From: Promethearchaeota archaeon
GTDB taxonomy: Archaea; Asgardarchaeota; Lokiarchaeia; Sigynarchaeales; SOKP01
NCBI GenBank assembly: GCA_019057735.1
Contig: JAHLWV010000156.1
Coordinates: 1-5,737, forward strand
DNA length: 5,737 nt
Direction: 5' to 3'
The translations under genes and the position numbers were made by a program. The notes beneath the pieces were generated by a model. It did no database searches. It was not told the DNA's origin and saw only the letters and a list, made by a program, of their open reading frames with translations. Below, in pieces: positions 1 through 5,425 of the stretch (positions are counted from its first letter, which is position 1; every line of letters starts with the position of its first letter).

Positions 1-59
1 GTAAAGATATGAAAGAAGATGTAATGAATCTTGCAACTCTTAGATCTTTGATAAGATAA
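1..59 (+). CDS. 3' end of an unidentified rightward gene (partial)
   Basis: Reading from base 3, eighteen sense codons run to a TAA at 57-59. The other two rightward frames stop within the first few codons. The visible tail is KDMKEDVMNLATLRSLIR, a charged, probably helical C-terminus. The stop lies 5 nt from the TAG of the leftward SET gene, so the two genes would be convergent with almost no spacer, a compact arrangement like the rest of the window. The fragment is too short to assign a family. It could also be a chance open frame, since nothing upstream is visible. Confidence 0.45.
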   Translation, partial: KDMKEDVMNLATLRSLIR

Positions 60-64
60 AGTAG

Positions 65-472
65 CTAATCGTGAATCTTAAACCATAAAGGACTAGTATC
101 GTCAACTAAACCATTATAATTTACTGTTAATTCCTCCCCCTTCTTAATGTCTTGAATAGCCGTGTATTCAATTGCTTTATTCTTATAATCGTATAAATAC
201 CGTAAATTGGGATTATACGAATGATTGATGAACTGACTAACGCTTAGAGTGATTGCGTTTTTAAAAGCCGGTTTAAGTTTTGGATCTTCCCAAATATAGC
301 AATAATTGTATAGGTGAGTTTTTTTAATCTTTCTATAATCTTTATTGGGTATTAAAACTACATTTGCTATGTCGATTACTGTATCTTTTTTAATATCTTT
401 CTTCGCAAAGGCACCTTTTCCTTTTTTTTCAGATACAAATTTAACTTCTATAAATTCATGCAATGGAATCAC
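65..472 (-). CDS. Small SET-domain protein, putative protein-lysine methyltransferase
   Basis: A 135-residue protein that is essentially one bare SET domain. The N-terminal SET strand with the KGKGAFA turn is at residues 17-23. The AdoMet-binding core motif FINHSYNPN is at 81-89, with the NHS signature at 83-85. The C-terminal part, DIKKGEELTVNYNG at 108-121, carries the expected catalytic Tyr119. No cysteine-rich pre-SET or post-SET segment is present; small microbial and viral SET proteins are similarly minimal. Known members transfer methyl groups from AdoMet to lysine side chains; the target here is unknown. The start is GTG at 470-472, the first start codon after the in-frame stop of the upstream gene, and only a weak AGAAG precedes it. 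It is the last gene of the cluster, 15 nt after the SIS-domain gene and in the same frame. The family call is firm; activity and substrate are inferred. Confidence 0.88.
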   Translation of the reverse strand: MIPLHEFIEVKFVSEKKGKGAFAKKDIKKDTVIDIANVVLIPNKDYRKIKKTHLYNYCYIWEDPKLKPAFKNAITLSVSQFINHSYNPNLRYLYDYKNKAIEYTAIQDIKKGEELTVNYNGLVDDTSPLWFKIHD

Positions 473-487
473 TGCTTCTATTCTTTT

Positions 488-1084
488 TTATTCTATTGAT
501 GCGTGACGCTTATCAATGTCGTTTTCGGTTATTTCTAATAGAACCATTAACGAGGCTCCAATTGAATCTAATATGGAAAGCGTAGAAATATCGAACAAAG
601 AGGTAAACGGAGCTAAAGAATCTTGTGAAATCGCTTTCTCTTTACTTTTACCCTCAACTTTAATGACCAAGTCAGATAACGTTGCGATCGTACTTTTAAG
701 ATTCCCTGTAAATAAAGCAATTTTTCCTCCAATTACTTTTGCTTCTTCGGCTATAGCTTTAGGTGAAGTTGTTTCACCGCTTCCGCTTACCAAAATCAAA
801 AGATCCTCTTTACTGTAGCGATATGTAACTGCATCGGAAACAAAACAAGATTTAATACCTAAATGCATTAATCTTTGAGCAAAACATCGTCCAATAAATC
901 CAGATCTACCAGCGCCATATATAAAAATCCTTCCATCTTTTGAATCAATTTCGATAATCAACTCAATTAGCTTTAAGATTTGATCCGTATCAATAGAGTC
1001 AGAATTTTTTTTTACTTGATCTGCGATTTCTAAAAGAGTATTTAGAAACCTTTCCCGTAGTAGTTTTGAATTAGAATTATTCAT
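488..1084 (-). CDS. hxlB: 6-phospho-3-hexuloisomerase-like SIS-domain protein (divergent)
   Basis: A 198-residue SIS-domain protein of usual PHI length. PHI interconverts 3-hexulose-6-phosphate and fructose-6-phosphate in the ribulose monophosphate pathway; many archaea are thought to use that pathway in reverse to make ribulose-5-phosphate. Intact family features are a leading helical segment (about 5-47), GAGRSGFIGRCFAQRLMHLG at 57-76, SGSGET at 100-105 and the C-terminal KRHASIE at 192-198. Two other signatures differ. The usual GE..TP after the first SIS block reads SDAVTY at 83-88, and the usual P.G[ST].FE reads PFTSLFD at 159-165, so two normally conserved glutamates appear as aspartates. 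The start is ATG 1082-1084, which overlaps the upstream stop as ATGA and has GAGGAG 8 nt upstream. A longer frame from 1132 would overlap the neighbour by 52 nt. No hexulose-phosphate synthase gene is in the window. SIS fold certain; exact substrate less so. Confidence 0.85.
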   Translation of the reverse strand: MNNSNSKLLRERFLNTLLEIADQVKKNSDSIDTDQILKLIELIIEIDSKDGRIFIYGAGRSGFIGRCFAQRLMHLGIKSCFVSDAVTYRYSKEDLLILVSGSGETTSPKAIAEEAKVIGGKIALFTGNLKSTIATLSDLVIKVEGKSKEKAISQDSLAPFTSLFDISTLSILDSIGASLMVLLEITENDIDKRHASIE

Positions 1085-2373
1085 TTCTGTCTCTCCTCTT
1101 TTGATAATTCGGGATGGACACAACTTCTCCACTGATCTACGGTTTCTTTAGGACCTAAACCAATCAAGAGGTCCCCAACTTCAAAAATAAAATCTGATTT
1201 AAAGCTGTAAATCCATTTATTTTCTCTTTTTAAGGCTATGATGTGAAACCCTCGTTTATATTTTTGATTTTGTAATTGATTATACGTTTTATCTTTAAAA
1301 TAAGAATCTGCTGAAATTGTTTCTCGGACGACTATTTCTGAAGTTTCTTCTATGGCTTTTTGAAGAATAACATGAGGTTCAAAACCTTCTAAAATATTTT
1401 CGGCTAAATGTGCCGCTGCATCTGCTATTAATTCGCATGAAAATACTATACGCATGATCCCTGTTAATATTTTTGGATTATCAAGTAATTGTGTTAAATC
1501 TAAAAGATCCTTTTCGAAATTTATATTCAATCCATCCATTAAAGATTCCATCTCTAATACATCTTCAGCTACATCGTAACTGTTAAAGAACAACGATGCT
1601 AAGGCTAATTCTATCATTGTCTCAGAAATATCAGTTATTAACACATAATCCCTTTTCAGTTCTTTAATTTCTTCATAAAATTCAGGGTTTTTTAGATCAT
1701 AATCCGATTCTTCTTTTACTTCACCGATGTGAAAAGAAAAATCTTCAGAGTCATATGTTAACTTCTTTAACTCTTTAATTGGTTCAATTTCTCCTTTAAT
1801 TATCAGTATATCCCCCGTTTTAATTTCATTATCTCTTTCAAATAACCAATCGTCCTTTCTTTTTATTGCAATTAAGTCTACTCCGTACTTAGACCGAAAA
1901 TGTACTTCTTTGCGATTCATTCCTATAAATTCACAATCATCATTGACGGTGATTTTCACAATGGGTTCAGGGACTTCGTCCCAAAATAGTTGCGTGAAAT
2001 CGGATATATCGCTATTTATATATACAACTCGAGCGATATCTGCAAGAGCATCAGAGATTTTGTCAATTGAATAGCCCATTACAACAATAGGTTCTAAAGC
2101 TTTTGCTTCTTTAAAACCACCAGTTTGAGTTTGAATAATTTGCAAATTCAATAGAAATGTTAATTCATGGATTCTCTTTTCAATTTTAGACGTCTCGTCT
2201 GCAATTTCCTTACTACTAAATTTTATAGCGCTGTAAGCAAGATCAATCATCAAGTCGATCTTCTGTTTCATCTCTTTTAAAATGTCCTTTAGTGATATAG
2301 GTTGGTACTGAAATTTCTTTCTTTTTTCATGCTTTTTAATTATTTTCTCACTCTCGTTTAGATAATTACGCAA
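1081..2373 (-). CDS. PhoU-TrkA_C-PhoU-TrkA_C regulatory protein of the MgtE-like permease
   Basis: A 430-residue soluble protein built as an internal duplication. PhoU-like helices (about 27-120, with LMIDLAYSAI at 41-50) are followed by a TrkA_C/RCK_C module (about 136-205: GVDLIAIKR, then TGDILIIKG). A second PhoU-like bundle (about 236-335, with ETMIELALASLFF) leads into a second TrkA_C module (about 345-415: GFHIIALKR, then VGDLLIGLG). This matches the archaeal group described as containing PhoU and TrkA_C domains (COG3273, from memory), often adjacent to the permease family seen here. TrkA_C domains bind small ligands; some bacterial ones bind c-di-AMP, so a cytosolic sensor or gate for the transporter is a reasonable inference. 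The start is TTG 2371-2373, overlapping the permease B stop by 8 nt without a clear Shine-Dalgarno site. The next in-frame ATG (residue 35) would cut into the first PhoU helix. Residues 7-20 are very basic. Confidence 0.87.
   Translation of the reverse strand: MRNYLNESEKIIKKHEKRKKFQYQPISLKDILKEMKQKIDLMIDLAYSAIKFSSKEIADETSKIEKRIHELTFLLNLQIIQTQTGGFKEAKALEPIVVMGYSIDKISDALADIARVVYINSDISDFTQLFWDEVPEPIVKITVNDDCEFIGMNRKEVHFRSKYGVDLIAIKRKDDWLFERDNEIKTGDILIIKGEIEPIKELKKLTYDSEDFSFHIGEVKEESDYDLKNPEFYEEIKELKRDYVLITDISETMIELALASLFFNSYDVAEDVLEMESLMDGLNINFEKDLLDLTQLLDNPKILTGIMRIVFSCELIADAAAHLAENILEGFEPHVILQKAIEETSEIVVRETISADSYFKDKTYNQLQNQKYKRGFHIIALKRENKWIYSFKSDFIFEVGDLLIGLGPKETVDQWRSCVHPELSKEERQK
1093..1098 (-). 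promoter_or_regulatory. Shine-Dalgarno site that fixes the hxlB-like start
   Basis: GAGGAG on the minus strand lies 8 nt before ATG 1082-1084, inside the end of the upstream PhoU/TrkA_C gene. It is the best ribosome binding site in the window and supports the inner Met over the start at 1132. With the ATGA stop/start overlap it indicates translational coupling. Confidence 0.85.
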
Positions 2374-2917
2374 ATATTTGGATAAAGGTTATTATAAATA
2401 AGGGGGTTAAGAAATCCGCTAACGATGTCACCATTGGAATTAAGAAATTATTTGGGTCTTTTCCTTTTCTAAATATTAATATGGAACCCATAAATAAAAA
2501 TACGAACATTAGTCCAAATAGAATTAAAATAGTAATAATAAAAATTGATATAATCAACAAGGGATTAACGATTTGTATTCCAGTTACACTTCCCAATATG
2601 TATCCTAGGCTTATCAACGCAGCAAGGCTTAATAAAATTGTTATAAACAACCCATAAAAGTCCTGTTTTAATCGATCAGAGACTTGAATTTTTGGAGACA
2701 ACGTACCTATATACAGGTGAGAGGTTAGACGAGATACCAGAACAGTTGATATATCCCCTATTAAAGAATTCAAGGACGGTAGAACTAATAAAATAATAGG
2801 AAAACTAGACAATACTCTTTCGTTACTAGATAGAAGCGTCCCGGAAAAGAGTCCCATAACAGAACTAATTAGAACTACTATTACTGATTCCTTAAAGATT
2901 TTTTTGAAGTAATCCAC
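2366..2917 (-). CDS. MgtE/SLC41-like divalent cation permease, half B
   Basis: A 183-residue membrane protein corresponding to one MgtE integral-membrane domain, without the cytosolic N and CBS domains of bacterial MgtE. About five hydrophobic segments are visible (roughly 11-30, 38-55, 87-110, 116-146 and 165-182). Family marks are PSLNSLIGDISTVLVSRL at 47-64, the cytosolic loop G71TLSP, and KGKDPNNFLIPMVTSLADFL at 151-170. Asp168 corresponds to the region of the pore aspartate that coordinates Mg2+ in bacterial MgtE (my alignment by eye). The start is GTG 2915-2917, 2 nt after the TAA of half A, with GGGGTG 8 nt upstream. It probably pairs with half A, as the two repeats of an SLC41 protein do. 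The transported ion (Mg2+, or another divalent metal) cannot be told from sequence. Confidence 0.86.
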   Translation of the reverse strand: MDYFKKIFKESVIVVLISSVMGLFSGTLLSSNERVLSSFPIILLVLPSLNSLIGDISTVLVSRLTSHLYIGTLSPKIQVSDRLKQDFYGLFITILLSLAALISLGYILGSVTGIQIVNPLLIISIFIITILILFGLMFVFLFMGSILIFRKGKDPNNFLIPMVTSLADFLTPLFIITFIQIFA

Positions 2918-2919
2918 TA

Positions 2920-3474
2920 TTATGGCACCCCAAACATAATAATTGTTAAGTAGAAGCAGATAACTGTAAAAAAATCGTCAATCGCTGTCATTACAGGATT
3001 TACAATATTATTTGGATCGAGCCCCCGCTTAAATGCTAAAAAATTTAAAAACGTCGAACAAGGAATTGAAATCGTTAAAGTCAACGCAATTGAAACAACT
3101 GGAATTATGATTAACAAACCAATATGGAAAATATAGAGTTTTATTAATAAGAAATTAATGAGGATGCTGAAAACTCCAATTGCTAATGCTGTTAATAACG
3201 ATAAAGATAATGTAGCTAATACATTTTCAAACCATGATTTCTTATTAAATTCGCCGATAATGAAGTCTCTTGAAGTCCGAGCGATAAACGGCCCACTTAA
3301 ATTACCCCTAAGAGAAAGTAAAGCAGGTATAATTAGAATTAATAAAAGAAAGCTCTTAAATGAAACTACTAAAAGGGAGAGTACGATTCCCGCAAGAATA
3401 TCGCCCACAATGGAAACCATTTCCGATGGAAATGTTTCTTTAACGATTTTGCCTTTAGTATCTCGAGCTTCCAT
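2920..3474 (-). CDS. MgtE/SLC41-like divalent cation permease, half A
   Basis: A 184-residue membrane protein and the first clear gene of the cluster. It has about five hydrophobic segments (roughly 19-38, 41-56, 85-112, 115-140 and 164-182). Family motifs are PALLSLRGNLSGPFIAR at 50-66, the loop containing GEF at 74-76, and RGLDPNNIVNPVMTAIDDFF at 150-169; Asp166/Asp167 occupy the pore-aspartate position. It resembles half B in length and motif order but differs widely in sequence, fitting an old duplication and a heteromeric transporter. The start used is ATG 3472-3474, which is preceded by CAT and five in-frame TGA codons and has no clear Shine-Dalgarno site. The promoter instead points to an ATG at 3519-3521 in another frame, so the N-terminus is uncertain. 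The membrane part is secure from about residue 10. Confidence 0.85.
   Translation of the reverse strand: MEARDTKGKIVKETFPSEMVSIVGDILAGIVLSLLVVSFKSFLLLILIIPALLSLRGNLSGPFIARTSRDFIIGEFNKKSWFENVLATLSLSLLTALAIGVFSILINFLLIKLYIFHIGLLIIIPVVSIALTLTISIPCSTFLNFLAFKRGLDPNNIVNPVMTAIDDFFTVICFYLTIIMFGVP
2926..2931 (-). promoter_or_regulatory. Shine-Dalgarno site for permease half B
   Basis: GGGGTG on the minus strand lies 8 nt before GTG 2915-2917 and within the last codons of half A. It agrees with the GAGGTG core at five of six positions and supports the GTG start and coupled translation of the two halves. Confidence 0.6.
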
Positions 3475-3521
3475 ATGTCATCATCATCATCAGATAAACT
3501 ATTCGTTAATTTTTCATTCAT
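3369..3521 (-). other. Candidate upstream reading frame overlapping permease A
   Basis: From ATG 3519-3521, fifty codons run to TAG 3369-3371. The first fifteen residues, MNEKLTNSLSDDDDD, lie ahead of permease A; the rest overlaps it in another frame and looks non-natural. The ATG lies about 33 nt downstream of the best TATA box, as expected for a short-leader archaeal mRNA. It could be a regulatory leader frame. Alternatively it is the true permease A N-terminus, separated by a frameshift: dropping one AT from the ATAT at 3473-3476 would join the Asp run to MEARDTK. Either reading is speculative. Confidence 0.3.
3478..3492. repeat. (TCA)5 trinucleotide tract before the permease A start
   Basis: Five perfect TCA units, TGA on the coding strand, end 3 nt before ATG 3472-3474. 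In the permease A frame they read as five consecutive stop codons. In the frame starting at 3521 the same bases fall within the run of Asp codons. Unit-number changes would keep the frame but alter the distance between promoter and start. Confidence 0.9.
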
Positions 3522-3556
3522 TCTCTTAATAATTTATTAAGACTCGAATTTATTTA
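3506..3556 (-). repeat. Promoter/start element, copy 1
   Basis: Read on the minus strand, this 51-bp stretch matches 5324-5374 on the plus strand at 45 of 51 positions without gaps, counted by eye. The first 15 bases (TAAATAAATTCGAGT) are identical. It covers most of the TATA box, the palindrome, the ATG at 3519-3521 and the following 13 nt. The CTCGA core makes chance A/T similarity unlikely. Confidence 0.8.
3524..3542. promoter_or_regulatory. 19-bp palindrome over the predicted transcription start, possible operator
   Basis: TCTTAATAATTTATTAAGA has perfect 9-bp arms around a single central base (3533). It lies between the TATA box and ATG 3519-3521, covering the predicted transcription start, where a dimeric repressor would act. 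The related element at 5340-5358 keeps seven of nine arm pairings. The A/T content raises the chance of a random dyad, so the call rests mainly on position and on the second copy. Confidence 0.4.
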
Positions 3557-3558
3557 AA
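3551..3558 (-). promoter_or_regulatory. TATA box of the permease-PhoU-hxlB-SET cluster
   Basis: TTTAAATA on the minus strand fits an archaeal TATA box. Its centre is 33 nt before ATG 3519-3521, placing transcription start near 3529 and a leader of about 8 nt to that ATG, or about 55 nt to the permease A ATG. Bases 3551-3556 lie within the repeated element shared with 5324-5374. A second TATA-like stretch (CTTATATTAA, around 3582-3591) lies further upstream and is less well placed. Confidence 0.5.
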
Positions 3559-3664
3559 AATTGCTAATTAAAATAAAAAATTTAATATAAGTATTTAAAA
3601 TCAAATAAACTCTTCAATTATTTTGGTTTGGAGAAAGAAAATAGATGATTTTTTTTTAATAAAA

Positions 3665-3678
3665 TTAGGTGCACCTAA
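3665..3678. promoter_or_regulatory. 14-bp perfect palindrome TTAGGTGCACCTAA, candidate metal-regulator operator
   Basis: TTAGGTGCACCTAA is a perfect dyad with a six-base G/C-containing core, lying between the HEAT gene stop and the permease cluster promoter, 107 bp upstream of the TATA box. The TTAGG/CCTAA half-sites recall DtxR/MntR-type metal-regulator boxes, although classical DtxR boxes are longer (19 bp). Position before a divalent-cation transporter fits, but the distance is large. With no loop it is not a convincing hairpin terminator. Confidence 0.35.
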
Positions 3679-3687
3679 AAAGAAAAA
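3677..3687 (-). terminator. T-rich terminator candidate for the HEAT-repeat gene
   Basis: On the minus strand TTTTTCTTTTT begins 13 nt after the TGA of the HEAT gene. Archaeal polymerase stops at such T-runs without needing a hairpin. The call is limited because A/T-rich tracts are common in this intergenic stretch. Confidence 0.4.
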
Positions 3688-3700
3688 CACTATTTCAAGA

Positions 3701-5227
3701 TCATATAGATTTTAACCAGTTGGAATCGATACGATTAAGGGCAGCTTCAACTTCGTTTCTAACATTCCAATCGTCATCCCATAGAGATTTTGCTAATGGT
3801 TCTAACGCGTTATTATTTCCTATTTGACCTAGTGCTTTTGCAGCAGCAATTCTAATTTTTGAATCGCTATCTTTAAGCATCTCTATAAATGGAGAGATGT
3901 CGCTAATGTTTTCGAACTTTCCTAATGCTAAGGCAATCCAACTTTTAATGAAAAGATCTTCATCATTAATTAAAGGTAATAGAGCTTCTAAGCTATTTTC
4001 ACTCCCTATTTTAATTAAGAGCTTAACTGCTGCTCTCTTAGTCTTCCAATTCGAAGAACTTAAAAAAGACCTCACCTCATTAATATATTTCTGATTCTTT
4101 ATTTTGGATAGGACATCAATAGAGACATCTCGCACTCTATTATCAGGATCGTTTAAAAGATCTAATAGTAATGAAATTTGTTGTTCATTACCTAACTTTC
4201 CTATTAATTTTGCACATAGACTTCTAATTTTCCATTCCTTAGCCTTAAGACCTTCAAAAACTTGAACTGGAATTTTATCTTTAGAAATCTGAAGAAGTGA
4301 ATTATAGGCTAATTTTCTGGTTTTAGTATCAATACTCTTGAAGGAATTAATCATATAATCTATAGAGTTCTTATCTTTAAGTAAACCTAAAAGCTTGATT
4401 GCTTCCTTCCTCTCTATCATATTTTTGCTTTTTGCAACTTCGTAAATTTTTTCATAAGAATTCAAGTCACCAAAAATTCGTTTTAACGATTGAATAGATA
4501 ACCTACGGATATTTTCATTTTTATCTTTTAATAATTTTAGAAGGGGATCAATTGCTCGTTTACTATTTATTGAACCTAACATTTTGATACTCGCTTTCTT
4601 AACTTCCTCATCGGAATCATCCAGTAAATTAATAATTAGTCTTACATCCTTTACTTGAATTAATTTTTCTAAAGCTTGAACAGCATTGCGTTTTACTTCA
4701 GGATCGTTTTTGTGAAGTAATTCCTTTAAGTAACTAGTTGAATCGCCGCATTGAATTTTACCCAGAATAACTGGAATTGATCTTTTAACATATAAATTTC
4801 CTTTATCAAAGAAGTTTATAATCTCTTGTATATCTCCTAATTTTCCTATGTTCACGATTGATTTTATGACATCATCCCTTATTTCTAATGAGGGATTACT
4901 CAGCATTTCTAACAAAGGTATTAATGCAGAGAGAATTTTAACTTTACCAAGGACAAACACCGCCGCTTTTCTAGTATTTATTAAATTATCTTTAAGAGCT
5001 TCAATTAATATTGGACTTGAAGCTTCTTGTATATTATTCGCTATAACATTGATAATTGTTGCTCGTACCTTACCATCTGATTCATTTTTATATTGTGTAT
5101 CAAAAAAACTCAAATAATCTTTATCAATCAAATTACTAATTGAATTAATCATATTCACTTTATTTTCTGGAACAGTTGTTTTAAGATACTCAACTTTAAA
5201 TTCTTGAAATCCCATTTTTCTAATCAT
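3701..5227 (-). CDS. HEAT-repeat protein of about 15 repeats
   Basis: A 508-residue protein made almost wholly of tandem HEAT repeats of about 31 residues, from near residue 65 to the end. Each pairs two helices around recurring patterns such as DP.NRVRDVSIDVLSKI, DSDSKIRIAAAKALGQIG and DDDWNVRNEVEAALNRI. The first 60 or so residues are more variable and may be a degenerate repeat or cap. There is no signal peptide, membrane segment or catalytic motif. Such solenoids act as binding scaffolds; members of the wider family include phycobilin-lyase-like proteins, but nothing here shows an enzymatic role. The start is ATG 5225-5227, preceded directly by an in-frame TGA; Met5 is an alternative. It appears to be its own leftward unit, separated from the permease cluster by 226 bp. 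The partner is unknown. Confidence 0.88.
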   Translation of the reverse strand: MIRKMGFQEFKVEYLKTTVPENKVNMINSISNLIDKDYLSFFDTQYKNESDGKVRATIINVIANNIQEASSPILIEALKDNLINTRKAAVFVLGKVKILSALIPLLEMLSNPSLEIRDDVIKSIVNIGKLGDIQEIINFFDKGNLYVKRSIPVILGKIQCGDSTSYLKELLHKNDPEVKRNAVQALEKLIQVKDVRLIINLLDDSDEEVKKASIKMLGSINSKRAIDPLLKLLKDKNENIRRLSIQSLKRIFGDLNSYEKIYEVAKSKNMIERKEAIKLLGLLKDKNSIDYMINSFKSIDTKTRKLAYNSLLQISKDKIPVQVFEGLKAKEWKIRSLCAKLIGKLGNEQQISLLLDLLNDPDNRVRDVSIDVLSKIKNQKYINEVRSFLSSSNWKTKRAAVKLLIKIGSENSLEALLPLINDEDLFIKSWIALALGKFENISDISPFIEMLKDSDSKIRIAAAKALGQIGNNNALEPLAKSLWDDDWNVRNEVEAALNRIDSNWLKSI

Positions 5228-5257
5228 TCATCCGTTTTTTTCAATAAAAAAAGCATC

Positions 5258-5266
5258 TAACTATAG
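5258..5266 (-). promoter_or_regulatory. Possible TATA box of the HEAT-repeat gene
   Basis: CTATAGTTA on the minus strand is centred about 35 nt before ATG 5225-5227, close to the spacing of the other promoter candidates here. It implies a leader of about 11 nt containing GGATGA. A longer-leader alternative is the A/T tract at about 5283-5292. Confidence 0.28.
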
Positions 5267-5320
5267 TATCGAGTTCATATTTTTATTTTTAAGTAAATAG
5301 AAAGATAGAAATTGTAAGTG

Positions 5321-5329
5321 TTATAAATA
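5321..5329 (+). promoter_or_regulatory. TATA box within the second promoter/start element
   Basis: TTATAAATA is the best TATA match in the window. Its centre lies about 33 nt before ATG 5359-5361, the same geometry as at 3551-3558. It would drive a rightward transcript beginning near 5351, about 175 nt before the exported-protein gene, so it may give that gene a long leader or serve a short RNA. Confidence 0.45.
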
Positions 5330-5374
5330 AATTCGAGTTTTATTAAATTAGTAAGAGTATGAACGAAAATTTAA
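5324..5374 (+). repeat. Promoter/start element, copy 2
   Basis: It matches 3556-3506 of the minus strand at 45 of 51 positions with no gap. Here the ATG at 5359-5361 opens only nine codons (MNENLIIKI) before TGA 5386-5388, whereas copy 1 opens with MNEKLTN. The dyad between TATA box and ATG is weaker, with 7 of 9 arm pairs kept. No gene follows directly, so this is either a regulatory module or the remnant of a duplicated gene start. Confidence 0.8.
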
Positions 5375-5425
5375 TAATAAAAATATGATTTCTATTATAC
5401 TCTTATACAATCAACATCCAAATCG

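Noticed and set aside
516..818. Rightward open frame of 100 codons
   Set aside because: It is antisense to the conserved SIS-domain gene, resembles no family and follows from that gene's codon pattern.
1085..1132. A longer N-terminus for the SIS-domain gene, starting at 1132
   Set aside because: It overlaps the PhoU/TrkA_C gene by 52 nt, whereas ATG 1084 has GAGGAG at 8 nt, an ATGA overlap and gives the usual PHI length.
3158..3529. Rightward open frame of 123 codons reaching into the permease promoter region
   Set aside because: It is antisense to permease half A, and its translation has no recognisable domain. The His run comes only from the (TCA)5 tract.
3649..3657. T9 run as a rightward terminator
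   Set aside because: No rightward gene ends nearby, and homopolymer runs are expected in this A/T-rich spacer.
3897..5117. Two rightward open frames (3897-4094 and 4848-5117)
   Set aside because: Both lie antisense within the HEAT-repeat gene, where repeated helix codons produce open complementary frames.
3701..5227. DNA-level tandem repeat or CRISPR-like array in the HEAT gene
   Set aside because: The periodicity is at protein level only, about 31 residues with diverged codons. There are no identical repeats or spacers.
5266..5277. A third copy of the promoter/start element at the TCGAGTT near 5269
   Set aside because: Only about seven bases match copy 2 and similarity does not continue to a TATA box or ATG.
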